A DNA stretch of 64,000 nucleotides from Petrolisthes cinctipes (GCA_033782935.1 JAWQEG010003791.1:119213-183212), one strand, 5' to 3'; shown: positions 46,999 through 59,972, counted from the first letter of the stretch. Made by a program: numbers and translations. Notes: generated by a model not told the origin, from the letters alone.

Positions 46999-48425
46999 TA
47001 GAACGCAGTAACTATTGATTATTTAATGTGTTATTTCCTTGTTTTACCCCTCAATCCATCCTCTTGGGGGGGGGGGAGATCAATCATGGTCAAAATGCAA
47101 TGTCGCCCTTATATTTCAACATATAAACACAAGATATGATGGAATATAGGAAAAAAATTGGAACAAATTGTATTTTCCATTTCTGTGGCTGTTTTTAAGC
47201 TTTACCGTCATTTTCATTAATGTTGTCATTTTGTTATCTTTGCATCCTAGTGTACTATACACTTTTGTCTTGGTAGTTATTTACGAGAGCTGCTATTTTA
47301 TGTTGATTTTTTTCTGCAGGTATATAATGTCATTATAAATTTTAGACTATGACTATTTAGAGAGGGAGGTAATGATTTCTTGTCACCAGACGAACCAACC
47401 TAACTTGGATCGTGGCTACTTTAGGGACCTTATTTAAGTGTCCATCGAGATTAAACTTGTTGAAATATTATTAGTAACCTCACTTGTGCCCGAAAGACAT
47501 TTAGGGTTCAAAGAAAGGGTGACACGAGAGTTAGCCTCAGAACGTATACGTAACATTACCGATAAGAATGCAATGAAGTGGACAGAACCTGTTTTATTCT
47601 TAATTTCTTTTAGTTCAGACGGAGTTTTCGTATAATATATATATTGTCAACTATTCAGTCCATTTTACTTCATACGGTATTTACAAACATATATTATTAC
47701 AATTTCAGTGCGTAATGTTGGGTGGCCTCCCTCAGTGGAGTTCTGTCAGCAGATGTGGTAATAATGAGTGACAACCAAATGGTGATTGCAGCAGGTGGCA
47801 TACTACTAGAGCTGGTACGGTATTGATTTGCAACATTTTTGTTTTTCTCTCTCTTTGTGTCTATTTATCACTCAACTATATCCTCTTCTGTTATACAGGT
47901 GTGGGCAATATTTTTTTTTCCAAACTCGTCGGATTTCGAACCGATGCAATGAATATGAGATGAGGTTTTAAAAGCCGTGATAGTTACCTCCATTATCCCG
48001 TCCAGGCTTGGTTTAGTTTCACAAGGCTGGGTAAGATCAATTATTGACTGCGACTGGTACTAAGATACAGTATAATTTGTAGTTACCGGTTGTGTTATGG
48101 CGCCGTAGAATTAGCTAGCAAATAGTATGTTGCTGATTCCTCCAAGCAAAGTCAAAGAAGCAAAACTTGTGTGTATCATTATTTTTTGGGGGGCAAATAG
48201 GAGAGCTACTGATTCATCCAAATTGTACCAGAGAACAGACTATACCTCAGTGTACGAGAAATAGGATGTGTCTTATTGCATTGTGTTAGGGGCTACGTAG
48301 ACCACTGGACCACAACAAACGGCCCTCTTGAGTACCGTTGTGACTTGTGAGGTGATGTGTTGTAGAGATGGAATCAGTATAGCCACAGGGGCATCAATAG
48401 AATCTCAAACCTTATCAATCGTGTG
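46999..48425. other. Gene-free stretch
   Basis: AT-rich DNA with a G run near 47.07 kb. Two relics of the TTAA foldback family occur near 48.13 and 48.21 kb (GCTGATTCCTCCAAGC, GCTACTGATTCATCCAAATT). No gene recognised. Confidence 0.5.
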
Positions 48426-48586
48426 ATAAAGGGGAGAAACTTTGTGGGTGAATTGGTGGGATACTGATTCCTCCAAACTATGTCACGAAACAGATACCCT
48501 GTTTTTGATGTGATTTGTTTCCTGGCATACTTTGGAGAAATCAGTAGTCCTCAAATTTTCGGAAAAGAGGTCCGTCCCCCCATTAA
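48426..48586. mobile_element. TTAA foldback MITE, copy A
   Basis: Left edge ATAAAGGGGAG, then GATACTGATTCCTCCAAACT; right TTTCCTGGCATACTTTGGAG then AAATCAGTAG, edge CCCCCCATTAA. The two halves are inverted relative to each other. Confidence 0.65.
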
Positions 48587-48702
48587 ACGAGGGATGATAC
48601 TCAGATTACACTCACTCCTCGCCTACAAACAGGGGAAAAAAATTTGTGCAGCAGAATTTTTTTGCAACGTACATACATGCAATTATTACTGTACCGGAAT
48701 AA

Positions 48703-48730
48703 TGTGTGTGTGTGTGTGTGTGTGTGTGTG
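48703..48730 (+). repeat. (GT)n microsatellite
   Basis: About 14 GT units; the frame through it is low complexity. Confidence 0.9.
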
Positions 48731-48814
48731 CCGGCTTATTAAGGGTGTCGTGGGCCATGGGCAGTGAAGAAATTATGGGCCCTGTATTGGCCTTTCCTCC
48801 AACCATCTCATACC

Positions 48815-48965
48815 CAGGTATTTCCAAATGGACGACTCCCAGTTAATACGATTTTTTCAATAGACGATTCTCATTTATACGATTTCCCAAATGGACGATT
48901 CACAGTTAGACGGATTCCCAAATAAAGATAATTTTTCAAACAGATGACTTCCGGCTAAGCAGTGT
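48815..48965. repeat. Degenerate minisatellite, unit about 33 bp
   Basis: Four to five imperfect units built on CCCAAATGGACGATTC followed by CAGTTATACGATTT. Confidence 0.65.
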
Positions 48966-49544
48966 CTTTGTAAGCGCTTATTGGTTTGTAATAATGCAAT
49001 GCAAGGCTTTTGATTGTCACAATGAATATTTCTTTTTTGAAGAACACTTAATAAAAGGGTTCAATAAACTTCATTACTAGTGTATCGGTCCTGGAGTAGC
49101 GGCGTCTACGTCGTGGGACCACCCCCCAGGGCTGCCAAGGAAGGAAGCTATAGGGGCCAACCGCCACAAAATCCCCCCCGCCCCCATCAAGGAGGCTCAT
49201 ACTTACACATACTTACACATTAGCTAAGTGTTCATTAGGGGTTACCAGTGTTTTAAGTCGGTGTTGGGAGTGGTACTGGTAATGAAGTAGGCTAGCGGGT
49301 AGTGGTCACTGAGTATGGTACTGCGTCGGAGGAGTCTACAGTGCAAATTCCAATTTTCCTGGGATGTACAGGAAACTCAACAATAACATGTTGTTGTTGC
49401 AACTGTACTGGTGAAACAGTTTATGTATTGCCTATACGTTATTCCCTCTATATACTATGTGCATTAACTTTATGTATTTCCATATATATACAGTATAAAT
49501 AAAAAAATAATTAATTGAGTTATGAGCGTGGTGGCCACTATGGT

Positions 49545-49690
49545 GAGTGTGGATGCTGGACTCTGATGCGAGTTGCTGTGACGGGAGTGAATATTGAACT
49601 GTGTGTAAAATGTGTGAGTTGCTGTGAAAGGAGTGAATGTTGAACTGTGTGACGGGAGTGAATACTGAACTGTGTGCAAAATGTGGTGGT
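49545..49690. repeat. Degenerate tandem repeat
   Basis: Units with GGGAGTGAATATTGAACTGT and GTGTGAGTTGCTGTGA repeat about three times with deletions. Confidence 0.65.
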
Positions 49691-49778
49691 TCATATGTGA
49701 GTGCCTAGGGAGTCACCAAACGAAAACACAGCAGCCATGAAATCCAGTGCAGTGGAGGGAAACTGGATGTGCCCCAAG

Positions 49779-49779
<1 letters not shown>

Positions 49780-49833
<54 letters not shown>

Positions 49834-49855
49834 ATGTGTGTGTGAGACAGACAGA
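49780..49855 (+). repeat. (CT)n(GT)n compound microsatellite
   Basis: About 21 CT units, then GT-rich sequence, then a few GACA units. Confidence 0.9.
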
Positions 49856-50004
49856 CAGACAGGCAGTCGTTTCCCCAAAAGAGGCGGAAATAAATGGCTC
49901 TGAAAAATAAGAATGCATATTGAGAGAGGGACTGGACGGGGAAAAGAATGGACGCAAAAAATGGAACGACAAAAAATGAAAATAAAGCGTGCATGTCATC
50001 ATTG

Positions 50005-50009
<5 letters not shown>

Positions 50010-50037
<28 letters not shown>
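50010..50037 (+). repeat. (GT)n microsatellite
   Basis: About 14 GT units. Confidence 0.9.
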
Positions 50038-50041
<4 letters not shown>

Positions 50042-50089
50042 GTTGAGAATTGAAACGACTGAGGCGGATGAGAAGAACAAACAGAAAAC

Positions 50090-50450
50090 TAATGAAGAGC
50101 AGAAATGGCGGGGAGGGAAGGGACGTGTGGGAGGGGGTTGAAAGGATGAAAGGAAGGAAAAAGTAGGAAGAAAGGGAGGAAATGAACGAAGGAAGAAAGG
50201 TGAGAATGGAAGTAAAGAGAAAAGGGAGAAAGGAAAGAAAGATAGGACGAAAAGGAGGAAGGAAGAAAGTTAGGGAGGATGGAAAGAAAATATTAAGGAA
50301 GGAAAGAAGGATGAAAGGAAGGAAGAAAGGAGTGAGGGAAAGGGAGAAAGGAGGGAAGGAACAACGGAAAGCAAGAATGGAAATCAGGAAGAAAGAAAGG
50401 GAGAGGGAGGGAGGACAGAACACAAGGTAAAGAGAGAAAGATTAAGGGGA
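50090..50450 (+). repeat. Purine-rich GGAA/GAAA tract
   Basis: Roughly 350 bp almost without pyrimidines, built from GGAAGGAAAG-like words. Charged (K/R/E) frames on + and L/F/P frames on - are composition artefacts. Confidence 0.85.
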
Positions 50451-50602
50451 GGGTACAGTTTTGGCATTTTGGGAGATAGTGATTCCTCCAAACTATTCCC
50501 AGCAACACACCACCATTATTTCTGCTAATCTGGTCCTGTTTCCTGGCATACTTTGGAGGAATCAAGGCACTCTAATGTACCAAACGTGTAATCTCCCCTT
50601 AA
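50442..50602. mobile_element. TTAA foldback MITE, copy B
   Basis: TTAA-GGGGAG at the left and CTCCCC-TTAA at the right. Inside are GTGATTCCTCCAAACTATTC and TTTCCTGGCATACTTTGGAG, inverted relative to each other. 161 bp including both TTAA. Confidence 0.8.
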
Positions 50603-50904
50603 GGGCCCAGATTCCTGTAAGTCAAACCAGGGTATAACAGTCACACCCATAAATATTACAATCAAATTGGTCAATGCTTTGGAATGGCGGACCTGATTAC
50701 TGGGAATACCACAGACCCGATCCCAGTCACTTCAACCGGTGCATGGTCGTGTTTGTTGATTTGTAGTGCTTGTCCCGAGGATCTAGGAATACTATACATA
50801 CTGACACTATCAAAACGGCAGTGTAATAATTTAACTTTTGTTACGATTAAGACGATTATATCTCTTGACGATCATTTTTTTAAAGCAAGCAGAAAACAAT
50901 GACG

Positions 50905-51165
50905 GTCAGCCACTTCTTCAATCTTCCTCTTCAAATTAGTTCCTTCTATTGCTTGCATCTCCTCCACCCTAACTCCTCCTTCCAAGCACTACAGGGTCTT
51001 TTAGGCCTAGTCTTGTGTTGTTCCTTCCTCATCAATCCATTTCACTCGCCACCAACGTAGAATACAGCCACGATCAAAAGCCATGCATCAGATGAATGAA
51101 AGTAAACCATTTGAGTGAATCTGATGAACCAGTCTTACAGAAACCAATAGTTGTAGGTCCCACAT
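50905..51165. repeat. SINE-like dispersed repeat, long body copy
   Basis: Contains CTACAGGGTCTTTTAGGCCT near 51.0 kb (shared with 12.4 kb). It continues into CATGCATCAGATGAATGAAA and ATCTGATGAACCAGTCTTAC, shared with 45985-46080. This links the two repeat fragments into one family. Confidence 0.5.
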
Positions 51166-51352
51166 TATTATTCAAGCTCCGTTTCCTTGGAAGGTGTTGC
51201 ACCCAGGACTATTGGACGAGACTGTACCTTAGTGAACGAGGTGACTGACTGACTGACTGTGCACATATTGAGAACATGGCCCCCTGAGTGGTACAGTGTT
51301 AATGGGAACTGGAGCGACGAGATGAGGGACGAGGGTAGTGGTGCAAAAAATG

Positions 51353-51523
51353 GACACACACACACACACACACAGACACCTTTCGTATGGCACACATGTA
51401 CTGCACATTATACTTGCACAGATAGAGTGTATTTCGCTTTAACACACACACACACACACACACCTTTCGCATTGCACACATTTACTGCAGACTGTACCTG
51501 CATAGATAGAGTACATTTCGTTT

Positions 51524-51563
<40 letters not shown>

Positions 51564-51781
51564 TATGATTGGAACATTACCCGAAACCCAACCCCCCAAA
51601 AAAAATACTCTGTTGTTATCGACTTTCATTTGTTGCTGGTGATGTTTCGCAGCGTGAGGTGAATACATTACAGACCACACGCACCTTCTTGTTTGTGGCT
51701 GATGAGTGCAATGAGAATCAGATGCAGGTGGAGGTAGCAAAAAATACATATGGACCAAACACACACACACACACACACACA
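51353..51781 (+). repeat. Cluster of four (CA)n tracts in a repeated frame
   Basis: CA runs at 51355-51374, 51443-51463, 51527-51560 and 51760-51781. The first three are separated by diverged copies of a spacer of about 70 bp with CACATGTACTGCACATTATA and TGCACAGATAGAGTGTATTT, so this is a higher-order tandem. Confidence 0.8.
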
Positions 51782-52825
<1,044 letters not shown>

Positions 52826-52879
52826 TGAACGAGTGATCTAGGGTAGGTGTAAGAATCTATCACTCGAACACAGAATTCA

Positions 52880-53045
52880 GTTATTATCTGTCCTTCATTT
52901 TCTTTTCTCTGTATCATCTTCTTTCGTCCTCAAATCAATCTGTCCTTCATTTTCCTTTCCCTGTATCACCTTTTTTCGTCCTCAGATTTACGTGTCCTTC
53001 ATTTTTTTTTCGTCCTCAAATCAATCTGTCCCTCATTTTCATTTT
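52880..53045. repeat. Short tandem repeat of TGTCCTTCATTTTC units
   Basis: Three to four units with CTGTCCTTCATTTTC and TTTCGTCCTCAAATCAAT, spaced about 55-60 bp. Confidence 0.7.
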
Positions 53046-53364
53046 TCTGGTCGGATACATGCAGTTCAGATTCGCTGGTACCAAAATAAAAAAACAGGTT
53101 GTAGGAACGAGGGGAGGAAGGGAGACATATGGATACAGTAGTTTGATGACCAGAGGACGGAGGAAAGTGTTACAAGGTCTGTGTATATACGGTCCCTTTG
53201 CAGCCCTCCACGTTTGTCCTTTGTTTTGTACGATTTTTTTTTGACACGTTGTTGACCTAGACATTTTGGAAGAGTTCATAGCATCACACGGACTGTTTCG
53301 TTGCGTGCTGTCGTGGAGTGTAAACAAAGAGCTTGATGGGAAACAGTTGCTAGAGAATGTAGTG

Positions 53365-53635
53365 CAAGAAACTGTGGCCATGTACAGCAAGAATTTGAAA
53401 CTATGTTCTGCAGAAACTTGGCTATAATATTACAAGAAGTTGTGGCTGAATCTTGCAAGGATCTGTGGCTACATACTGCAATAATATCTGGCTATATGCT
53501 ACAGAAAAACGAGGCTATAAATTGCAAGGAACTGTGTCTAATAATGCTGTAAACTATGTTGCTAAATACTGCAGGACGCTTTGGCTAAGTATGACTGCAG
53601 AAACTATGGCTATATATACTGCAAGAAACTAATAC
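53365..53635. repeat. Degenerate minisatellite, unit about 32 bp
   Basis: About eight diverged units built on CTGTGGCTATATACTGCAAG followed by AAA. Unit drift suggests an old array. Confidence 0.75.
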
Positions 53636-53639
53636 TCTA

Positions 53640-53800
53640 TCAATCAATCAATCAATCAATCAACTCCTGTAACACCCAGGGGGATGCATAAGGCCTCAAT
53701 GAATTCACGCCACCACCTTCTATCTTGCGCCTGCTCCTCCAATTTTCTCCAGCACTCTTCACCAGCTCTATACTCAATACTCCAAGAAAATTATACTCGG
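53640..53800 (-). mobile_element. LINE 3' end with (TGAT)n tail
   Basis: On the - strand one frame reads GEECWRKLEEQAQDRRWWRE then FIEALCIPLGVTGVD, stopping in a (TTGA)n run (53640-53663 on +). A Trp-rich C terminus plus tetranucleotide tail mirrors the RTE-like copy at 26.7 kb, which ends ENWRHFC...PLGG with (TAGA)n. Only the last 120 or so coding bases are visible. Confidence 0.5.
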
Positions 53801-54412
53801 TTTAACCAGTTGAGTGCCAGTGTCGTTATTTATTTTTGTGTTCTCATTAACTTTCTTGCGATTTTATCATTCCAGAGTCCTACTATAGACACTGAGGGAT
53901 TAAAATATATCTCAGTAACTGGTCGTGTTCTAACTAGTGTTTTTTGGGATTTAAAAGGTCTAGATTCCACCCAACTGCACCACGAAACACAACCTTCGTT
54001 TGAGGATATTATGGAGGAATCACTTGGATCTAAATTTACACTTCTGATGATTTTGGCTTAAAAGCTGTATAGTAACTACCAACCAAATTTACCCTAACCA
54101 AATCCAAGCTTTCACTCTTTAGTATCCTAAATAATAGAAATATTGTGGGAAAATATTAAACCCATCAACGCTTAAAAAAAAAAAAAAATTGTTCGTCAAG
54201 GAAAGTAATTAAAAACAAAACTCGCCACACGATTTAGCAAACACAAAAATTACAGACGTTAAAATGTACCGTACTGGCTTTGTATTTTTTCAGGGAAGGA
54301 GAGACTCTACGTAAAAAAAAAGTGTATGTATCAGGAAATGAAAAACAAGACACGGACACCACCAACAGCGAGCTTATTTGCCAAGTTCTGCGAATTAAAA
54401 GATTAATCAGTG

Positions 54413-54415
<3 letters not shown>
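53801..54415. other. Gene-free stretch
   Basis: AT-rich DNA. GTTTAACCAGTTGAGTGCCA near 53.80 kb resembles a decayed TTAA-MITE end. No gene recognised. Confidence 0.5.
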
Positions 54416-54489
<74 letters not shown>

Positions 54490-54584
54490 ATATACTCATT
54501 TATCTATATCCCTGGAGAGAGAGAGAAAGTCGGATTAGTAGTAATGATGATGGTTGGTTGTTCAGCGATATCAGTACACAATCC

Positions 54585-54622
<38 letters not shown>

Positions 54623-54686
54623 GTACTGGAGGGAGAGCGAGACTTTTACGGTGTAGAGAGAGGGAGAGAGAGAGAGAGAGAGTTGG
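54416..54686 (+). repeat. (CT)n, (GT)n and (GA)n microsatellites
   Basis: CT run 54416-54486, GT run 54584-54621 and GA-rich runs 54655-54682, in close succession. Confidence 0.9.
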
Positions 54687-55079
54687 AACCAAAAGGGTCT
54701 TACGATCCATACCAAGGAGGTACCATGAATGAAATGTTGGTATTCTATTAATAAGAGAAAAGTATAGCAGAGATGAAGACTCCCCTACCCATGTCTCACC
54801 TAAAACGGAAATCCACCCAGCCCAAAGGAAAAGAGTCCGATGAAGGACATATTGTATAGGAAAGGAGGAAACATTTACTCTACCACTAAGTTTGGTCCAA
54901 CAAAACTTTGTTTAACTCCGACCTCTGGAGTGCTCAGTCAAGGAACTGGAAACTCCTGTACTTGTGGTAACGGAGTCCAATATCGCAGATTTTGTATGTA
55001 AAGTGTTACTCAATATATTGTGAAGGAAACGCTTCATGTCAACCTTCCACCCACGCAAGTGTGTCACTGTCTATATTCT

Positions 55080-55925
55080 AACGAAAAGACGCCTAGTACC
55101 TTCAACTTTCTCTGTTATCCCATGTACCTGATGGATAGGATCACTTTGGTAGCCTGTGCCTCAACTCTTTCAAACCTCACTATATCTTTCTCCAGGGTCG
55201 GCGACCAGAACTACATAGCCTGTTCCAGATGTAGCCCAACCAGAAAATTGCATAAAGTGAGTACCCTCTCTCTGTTTTTTATCCCAATTTGTCTCTTTGA
55301 ACCATGGTATAGCTACTTTTTCTGCACATCAAAGCAGTGTTTGGAGAACCTCACGTCAATGTTGATCAGTACACTGAGGTCTTTCTCTGGGTCAGAAGGC
55401 CACTGTGGACTGCATTTCCTAACATAGAGTATGAGTTGCTGGACCAATGTGTACCACTTTGCATTTTCTAGGTTGGACGGCATTTGCCACCGTTTAGACC
55501 ACTCCCTTATACAGTTCTTCATGATCTTTATATAGTGATTAGGGCATTACACCCGAACTTGTGCCATCAACAAATATTGCAATGACTGACAGTGCCATTA
55601 TCCTTATCGTTAATGTGAAATATAAATATCAGTGACCTTATAAATTAGCTGGAAGTCTTCGAGATCTTACTTCCAGTGCACAGGCTTTTCCCCTCAGTCT
55701 TTGATGAAGTATGTACTCTACCAAATGCTTTCCGAAAGGAAGAATATATAAGAGAGATTGGTGTGCATTGCATGCTCTTCTAAGGGGTGGAATCATACAT
55801 TTAGAGTGAGTTAAGAAGGGCAATGTCAAGGGTAATGGAGATAGAAAAGAGAGTGAAGCAAATTTGCGGCGCAGGTCATATTGGACTAAAGCCGTGCTGT
55901 GAGTCATACAGTAAGGTAACTTACT
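55080..55925 (-). pseudogene. Decayed CR1/Jockey-like LINE reverse transcriptase
   Basis: - strand pieces in the order of a CR1-type RT C-terminal half, in shifting frames. LVEYILHQRLRGKACALEVR (55.64-55.73 kb) corresponds to the AFD-x-VPH block. INDKDNGTVS (about 55.6 kb) stands in for the INDI-DNG block. WSKRWQMPSNLENAKWYTLV and DPEKDLSVLINIDVRFSKHC (55.31-55.52 kb) follow. Then come LVGLHLEQAM and FWSPTLEKDIVRFERVEAQA (55.13-55.25 kb), the SLVRPHLEYAV...RRA block. Stops and frame changes throughout; no product expected. Confidence 0.75.
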
Positions 55926-56260
55926 TGTTTCTATATGAGGGAAGCTGTTGGCAGGTTAAGAAAATAGAGATAGAAAAGGAAGGAGAGAAATCATAGTAGT
56001 GTGAGAAATTATTAGAAAAAGAAGGAAAGGCTCAGAAAGTTTTTAATAGTTATTAAATAAAGAAAGTGAGAGATTGAGACAATAAGAAATAAAAAGAAGG
56101 AGATAGAGGGGAGGCAGATGAAAGAGGAACGGAGAGTGAGGGGAGAAGAAAAAGAAGCTAGAAAAAGGAATGAAGTGTGGGGAAAGGGGAGAGGCAGAGA
56201 GGCGACGGAGGAGGAGGAGGAGGGAGAGGGACTGAGAGGAGAAAGAGTGAAATCGGTCAA
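55926..56260 (+). repeat. Purine-rich GAAA/GGAG tract
   Basis: Mostly A and G with GGAGGAGGAGGAGGGAGAGG near 56.21 kb; frames here are low complexity. Confidence 0.75.
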
Positions 56261-57585
56261 AACTTTATTCCTTCATCGTCTTATTTCCATTCTCGAGTCA
56301 AATGTGCTTTGTTCTGAATAGCTGATGTCGTTAATGCACTGAATATAACTTGTAGGATGAGTGAAACCATAATTTGACCAGATGACTGAGGAAATACACT
56401 ATAGACGGGCACTCATTGGCGTGTAAAACTTTTTGCAGACGCGAAATATAGTCTACGGTCAGAGCAACTCACATTATTATCGATAAGCTTAAAAGAAACC
56501 GTTCCTAACCTTGCTTGCTTTTAGAACTGAATCCATGAAAATTGAGTATCTTTTTTTGAGTCATAATACCCAATTGTCCTGTGTAGTTTGGACAAAATTT
56601 ATCTGTGTGTGTGTGTTTTTTTTTTTTTTTTTTTTAACCTTGGTACCCAACCAGTCAAACAGACCAACAAACAAGGATAAAAATTCCGCAAGCTCGCGAA
56701 GGTAAAAATGAGTATGTGTATGTCCTGGTGTATGTATAGTCGGCAATATTTTCACGTTGTCCTTCTAGGCGTGAGATATGTGTGTATAACGGTGTGTTGT
56801 TGTTTGTATGGATCTGCATTTTCTTTTGTGTATGAGTTATTCTTCATATTTTTTTATGTGTATGTTGTATTAACTGCTGGGTGTACTTGCATGTGTACGA
56901 ACATAACGTGGTTATAAATTATGTCTACCTACAATATATACTAAGATTTATACAAGATAAAACAATAGTCTTTTTACTGAAGTTAGTCCCAGACGAAAAT
57001 AAGAAGCATTTGTCCTCGGTTGTAAGTACAGTATTGTCACGAGCCATGATAAGTATCCAGGTCTGCTACGAATACTATGATGAAGTATTAAGGAACCATG
57101 TGATGTAGTTAGAAAATTGAAGGTTAGTGAGTCCTTCAAATATTGTCACGAAACACAACCTATATGGAAGGAGCTTGATTCGTGGCATAATCAGGAGAAA
57201 TTAGAAGCCTCCAGTCCTTAAACGAGTTGCAACAAGTATGAGAGTCTGATAATGAGACAAGATAAGCGTTGTAATTGGTTCACTGGGATGTCCGATGATT
57301 CCAAACTTCAGCCACACCTTCATACTTAATATGGCTCGCAGGAGAATGAATGAATGAATCAAGGTCAATGTCTTACTACCACTGACCTTGGAATGAATGA
57401 GGTTACCACGTTTGAACGATGCTTAGCGGAGATAGACGAACAAAACTTGTAATAACACGTACAACCTCTTTCCTTCTTCCAGTAAATTTCGTCTTGGTTC
57501 CTCAATACATCGGTCAAATTTGTGAGTTAGGAAGCTACAGTACGGATGCTGACTACAGTCTTTTATTTCCCTACGGTCGTCAGGA
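56261..57585. other. Gene-free stretch
   Basis: AT-rich with a (GT)n/T-run near 56.60-56.63 kb. TTAA foldback relics lie near 57.13-57.24 kb (AATATTGTCACGAAACACAA, CAGGAGAAATTAGAAGCCTC). No gene recognised. Confidence 0.5.
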
Positions 57586-57589
57586 TTTC

Positions 57590-57625
<36 letters not shown>
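57590..57625 (+). repeat. (GT)n microsatellite
   Basis: About 18 GT units. Confidence 0.9.
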
Positions 57626-57626
<1 letters not shown>

Positions 57627-57959
57627 TAATAGTCATACAGGTTGTGTTAGTCTGTTGTATGTCAGGGAACCATCAATTTAGTTTCTCATATCCCATCTCT
57701 TTCCCCCCCCAAAAAAAAATATATATCAATAAAATGTAAAACAACGCGAACTTACAACCTATAGCTTAAAAATCTCTGAAAATTCCACCATCGATCTCAG
57801 TCAGAAAAAAAAAAAAAAAGCACGGCAAATTGGAATGTGAGCGCGGGTGATCTGAGCAACCAAGGTCTCAAGAGTGTTCCCTTCCTTCCATCCTGACTTG
57901 TTGGTCCAGAGTAAATATTTCCTCAGCAGTTTTTGGCTTTCTCTCCTGAACTCTGTTGG

Positions 57960-58970
57960 GGTCGACCGTATCATCAGCTCTCCCTCCCTCCCTCCTTCTT
58001 TACCCTTTTCCTTCACTTGTCTACAATATTTTCCTTCCTGTACCTTCCCCTTTCCCTTTCCTCCATCTTTCCCCTTCTCATTCATTCACTACTTCACCTT
58101 TCTCACTTTCCTTTCCCTTTCGTCCCTCATTTTACTTCTCTTTCATTCACTACATTACCTTTCTCCCTTCCTTTCCTTTCCTTTCCCTTTCGTCCCTCAT
58201 TTTCCTTCTCGTTCACTCATCTACTTCACCTTCCTCCTTTTCCTTTCCCTTTCCTTCTTCCTTTCCATTCTTATTCATTCACTAATTCATAATCTTCCTT
58301 TTCCTTTCCGTTCTCTTTTAATTTCCTCCTTTTCTATTCTTGTTCACTCATCTACTTCACCTTCCACCTTCCTGTCACTTCCCTTTCCCCTTCTCCCTCA
58401 TTCCTCTTTTTTATTCATCTACCTTTTCTCTTTTCTCCCTCCTTCCCCTTCTCATCCACTTACCTACTTCCTCTTCCCCCATCCTGTCCCTTCCCTTTCG
58501 CCTCCCTGACTTCTATTTCCTCTCCTTCCTCCTTTTTCTTTTCATTTCATTCACTCATCTGCTTTCCCTCCTTCCCTCCCCTTGCCTTCCCTTTCACGTC
58601 ACTGCCTTCCATTTCCTCCCTTCTGCCCCTTCTCATACACACATTTGTTTTTCATTCTTCCTTACTTTCCCTTTTTATTCACGTCCCTGCCTTCCCTTTT
58701 CTCCCTCCTTCCCCTTCTCATCCATTTACTGTACCTACTTCCCCTTCCTTTCCTCCTCCGCTTCTCTTACCTTTCACGTTACTACATTACCTTTCCTTAT
58801 TTTCTCTACTTCCTTCTTTTCCACTCAACTACGAGTATATCCCCTTCCTCCCATCGCTTACATATAACATCTTTATCTCTCATTACCTCTCCTTCTTCCT
58901 CTTCTGTCTTGTTTCGTCTACTCGTTTACTCTCCCTTCCTCTTTCCTATATCAGTTCACCTATATATTGT
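57960..58970 (+). repeat. 1-kb pyrimidine-rich tract
   Basis: About 1 kb dominated by CTTCC, TTTCCC and CTCATT words on the + strand. Recurrent CTTCCCTTTC and CTCATTCACTCATCTACTTC suggest a degenerate tandem array of roughly 60-70 bp units. The 211- and 175-codon frames through it are Ser/Leu/Pro/Phe low complexity. Confidence 0.8.
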
Positions 58971-59378
58971 CACATCGAAACATGAATTACACCACACATT
59001 GTTCTCTGTCCTCTAAGTCAGTCTAGGGATACCTGCGACTTCAACCTGTTTCTGGATTTTTTTGGGAGAGCACCCTCAAATCTAAACGAAGCAATGCTGA
59101 CCCAAGGAAGGAGGATGAAAGACGGACGGAGGAGGAGGGAAATCGGTGTTAGTTACTGTGATTATGATTCAAGAAGTAAAGAATGTAGGAGTTGAGTATC
59201 AGACATTATGCTAATCACCAGCAGCTGTTCACATTAGCGACATTAGTGACTTGCAACATTACTGTAGACAATTATACACCGACTTCAATTTTGTTATTAA
59301 CACTTTACCAAAAGGAAGGTGAGAGGAGGATAATTTCACACTATAAAGACGCACAGCTCGCCGTTACATGAACCCCGG

Positions 59379-59553
59379 TTAAAAGGAAGTATTTATATTC
59401 TTTTTGGGTGTAGTGAAGTGCTACTGATGCCTCCACACTATGCCAGGAAAATACTACTGTACTTCTCTATATACATGTAAATAATCTTGTATTGTAGGAT
59501 TGTTTGGAGGGCTACCTAGACTCCTATTAGTTCACAATAAATTACCGCCTTAA
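59379..59553. mobile_element. TTAA foldback MITE, copy C
   Basis: TTAA-AAGGAAG at the left and TACCGCC-TTAA at the right. Contains GCTACTGATGCCTCCACACT and CTATGCCAGGAAAATACT. The right half, TTGTTTGGAGGGCTACCTAG, is diverged. Confidence 0.55.
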
Positions 59554-59972
59554 TTAACTCTTGTGAATTGAAAAGTGTCTGATTCCTCCAAACTATATCA
59601 CAAAACAGATCCTCTATTAGTACAGTTGGGGAAGGGAGTATCTTTACCTTCATGGGGGTTCCTCTTTACCCTACTGTATAGCACACACCATTAGTTGACC
59701 ATAATGCTCTCTTGTTTAATCATTATATTACATTATAGATAAAATTTCCTGCAACTTATCTATCATGGAATCATCTTCGTCGTTATATATTTTACTATAA
59801 TTCATTCATAAATCTCTTCACTTACTAGACCAAGGTGTGTGCTTGGGAAAGAGGGACCACATATATAGGTGTAAAGAAACTCCCTTCCACAACTGTACCA
59901 GAGAGGACGTCTGTTTTCTGGCTTAGTTAGGTGGAATCAGTAGCCTTCCAATCTGCCAATAAGACAATCTCC
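59554..59972. repeat. Further TTAA foldback MITE halves
   Basis: A left half at 59554-59625 (GTCTGATTCCTCCAAACTAT, then CACAAAACAGATCCTC) and a right half at about 59890-59972 (TCTGTTTTCTGGCTTAGTTA, then GGTGGAATCAGTAGCCTTCC). They could be one element expanded by inserted DNA, or two broken copies. Confidence 0.5.

Noticed and set aside
49691..50565. Frames of 70-129 codons on both strands
   Set aside because: Produced by CT/GT runs and a polypurine tract.
55020..55427. 135-codon + strand frame
   Set aside because: Antisense of a decayed CR1-like RT.
57874..59016. 211-, 175- and 144-codon frames
   Set aside because: Ser/Leu/Pro/Phe low complexity from a polypyrimidine tract open in all three + frames.
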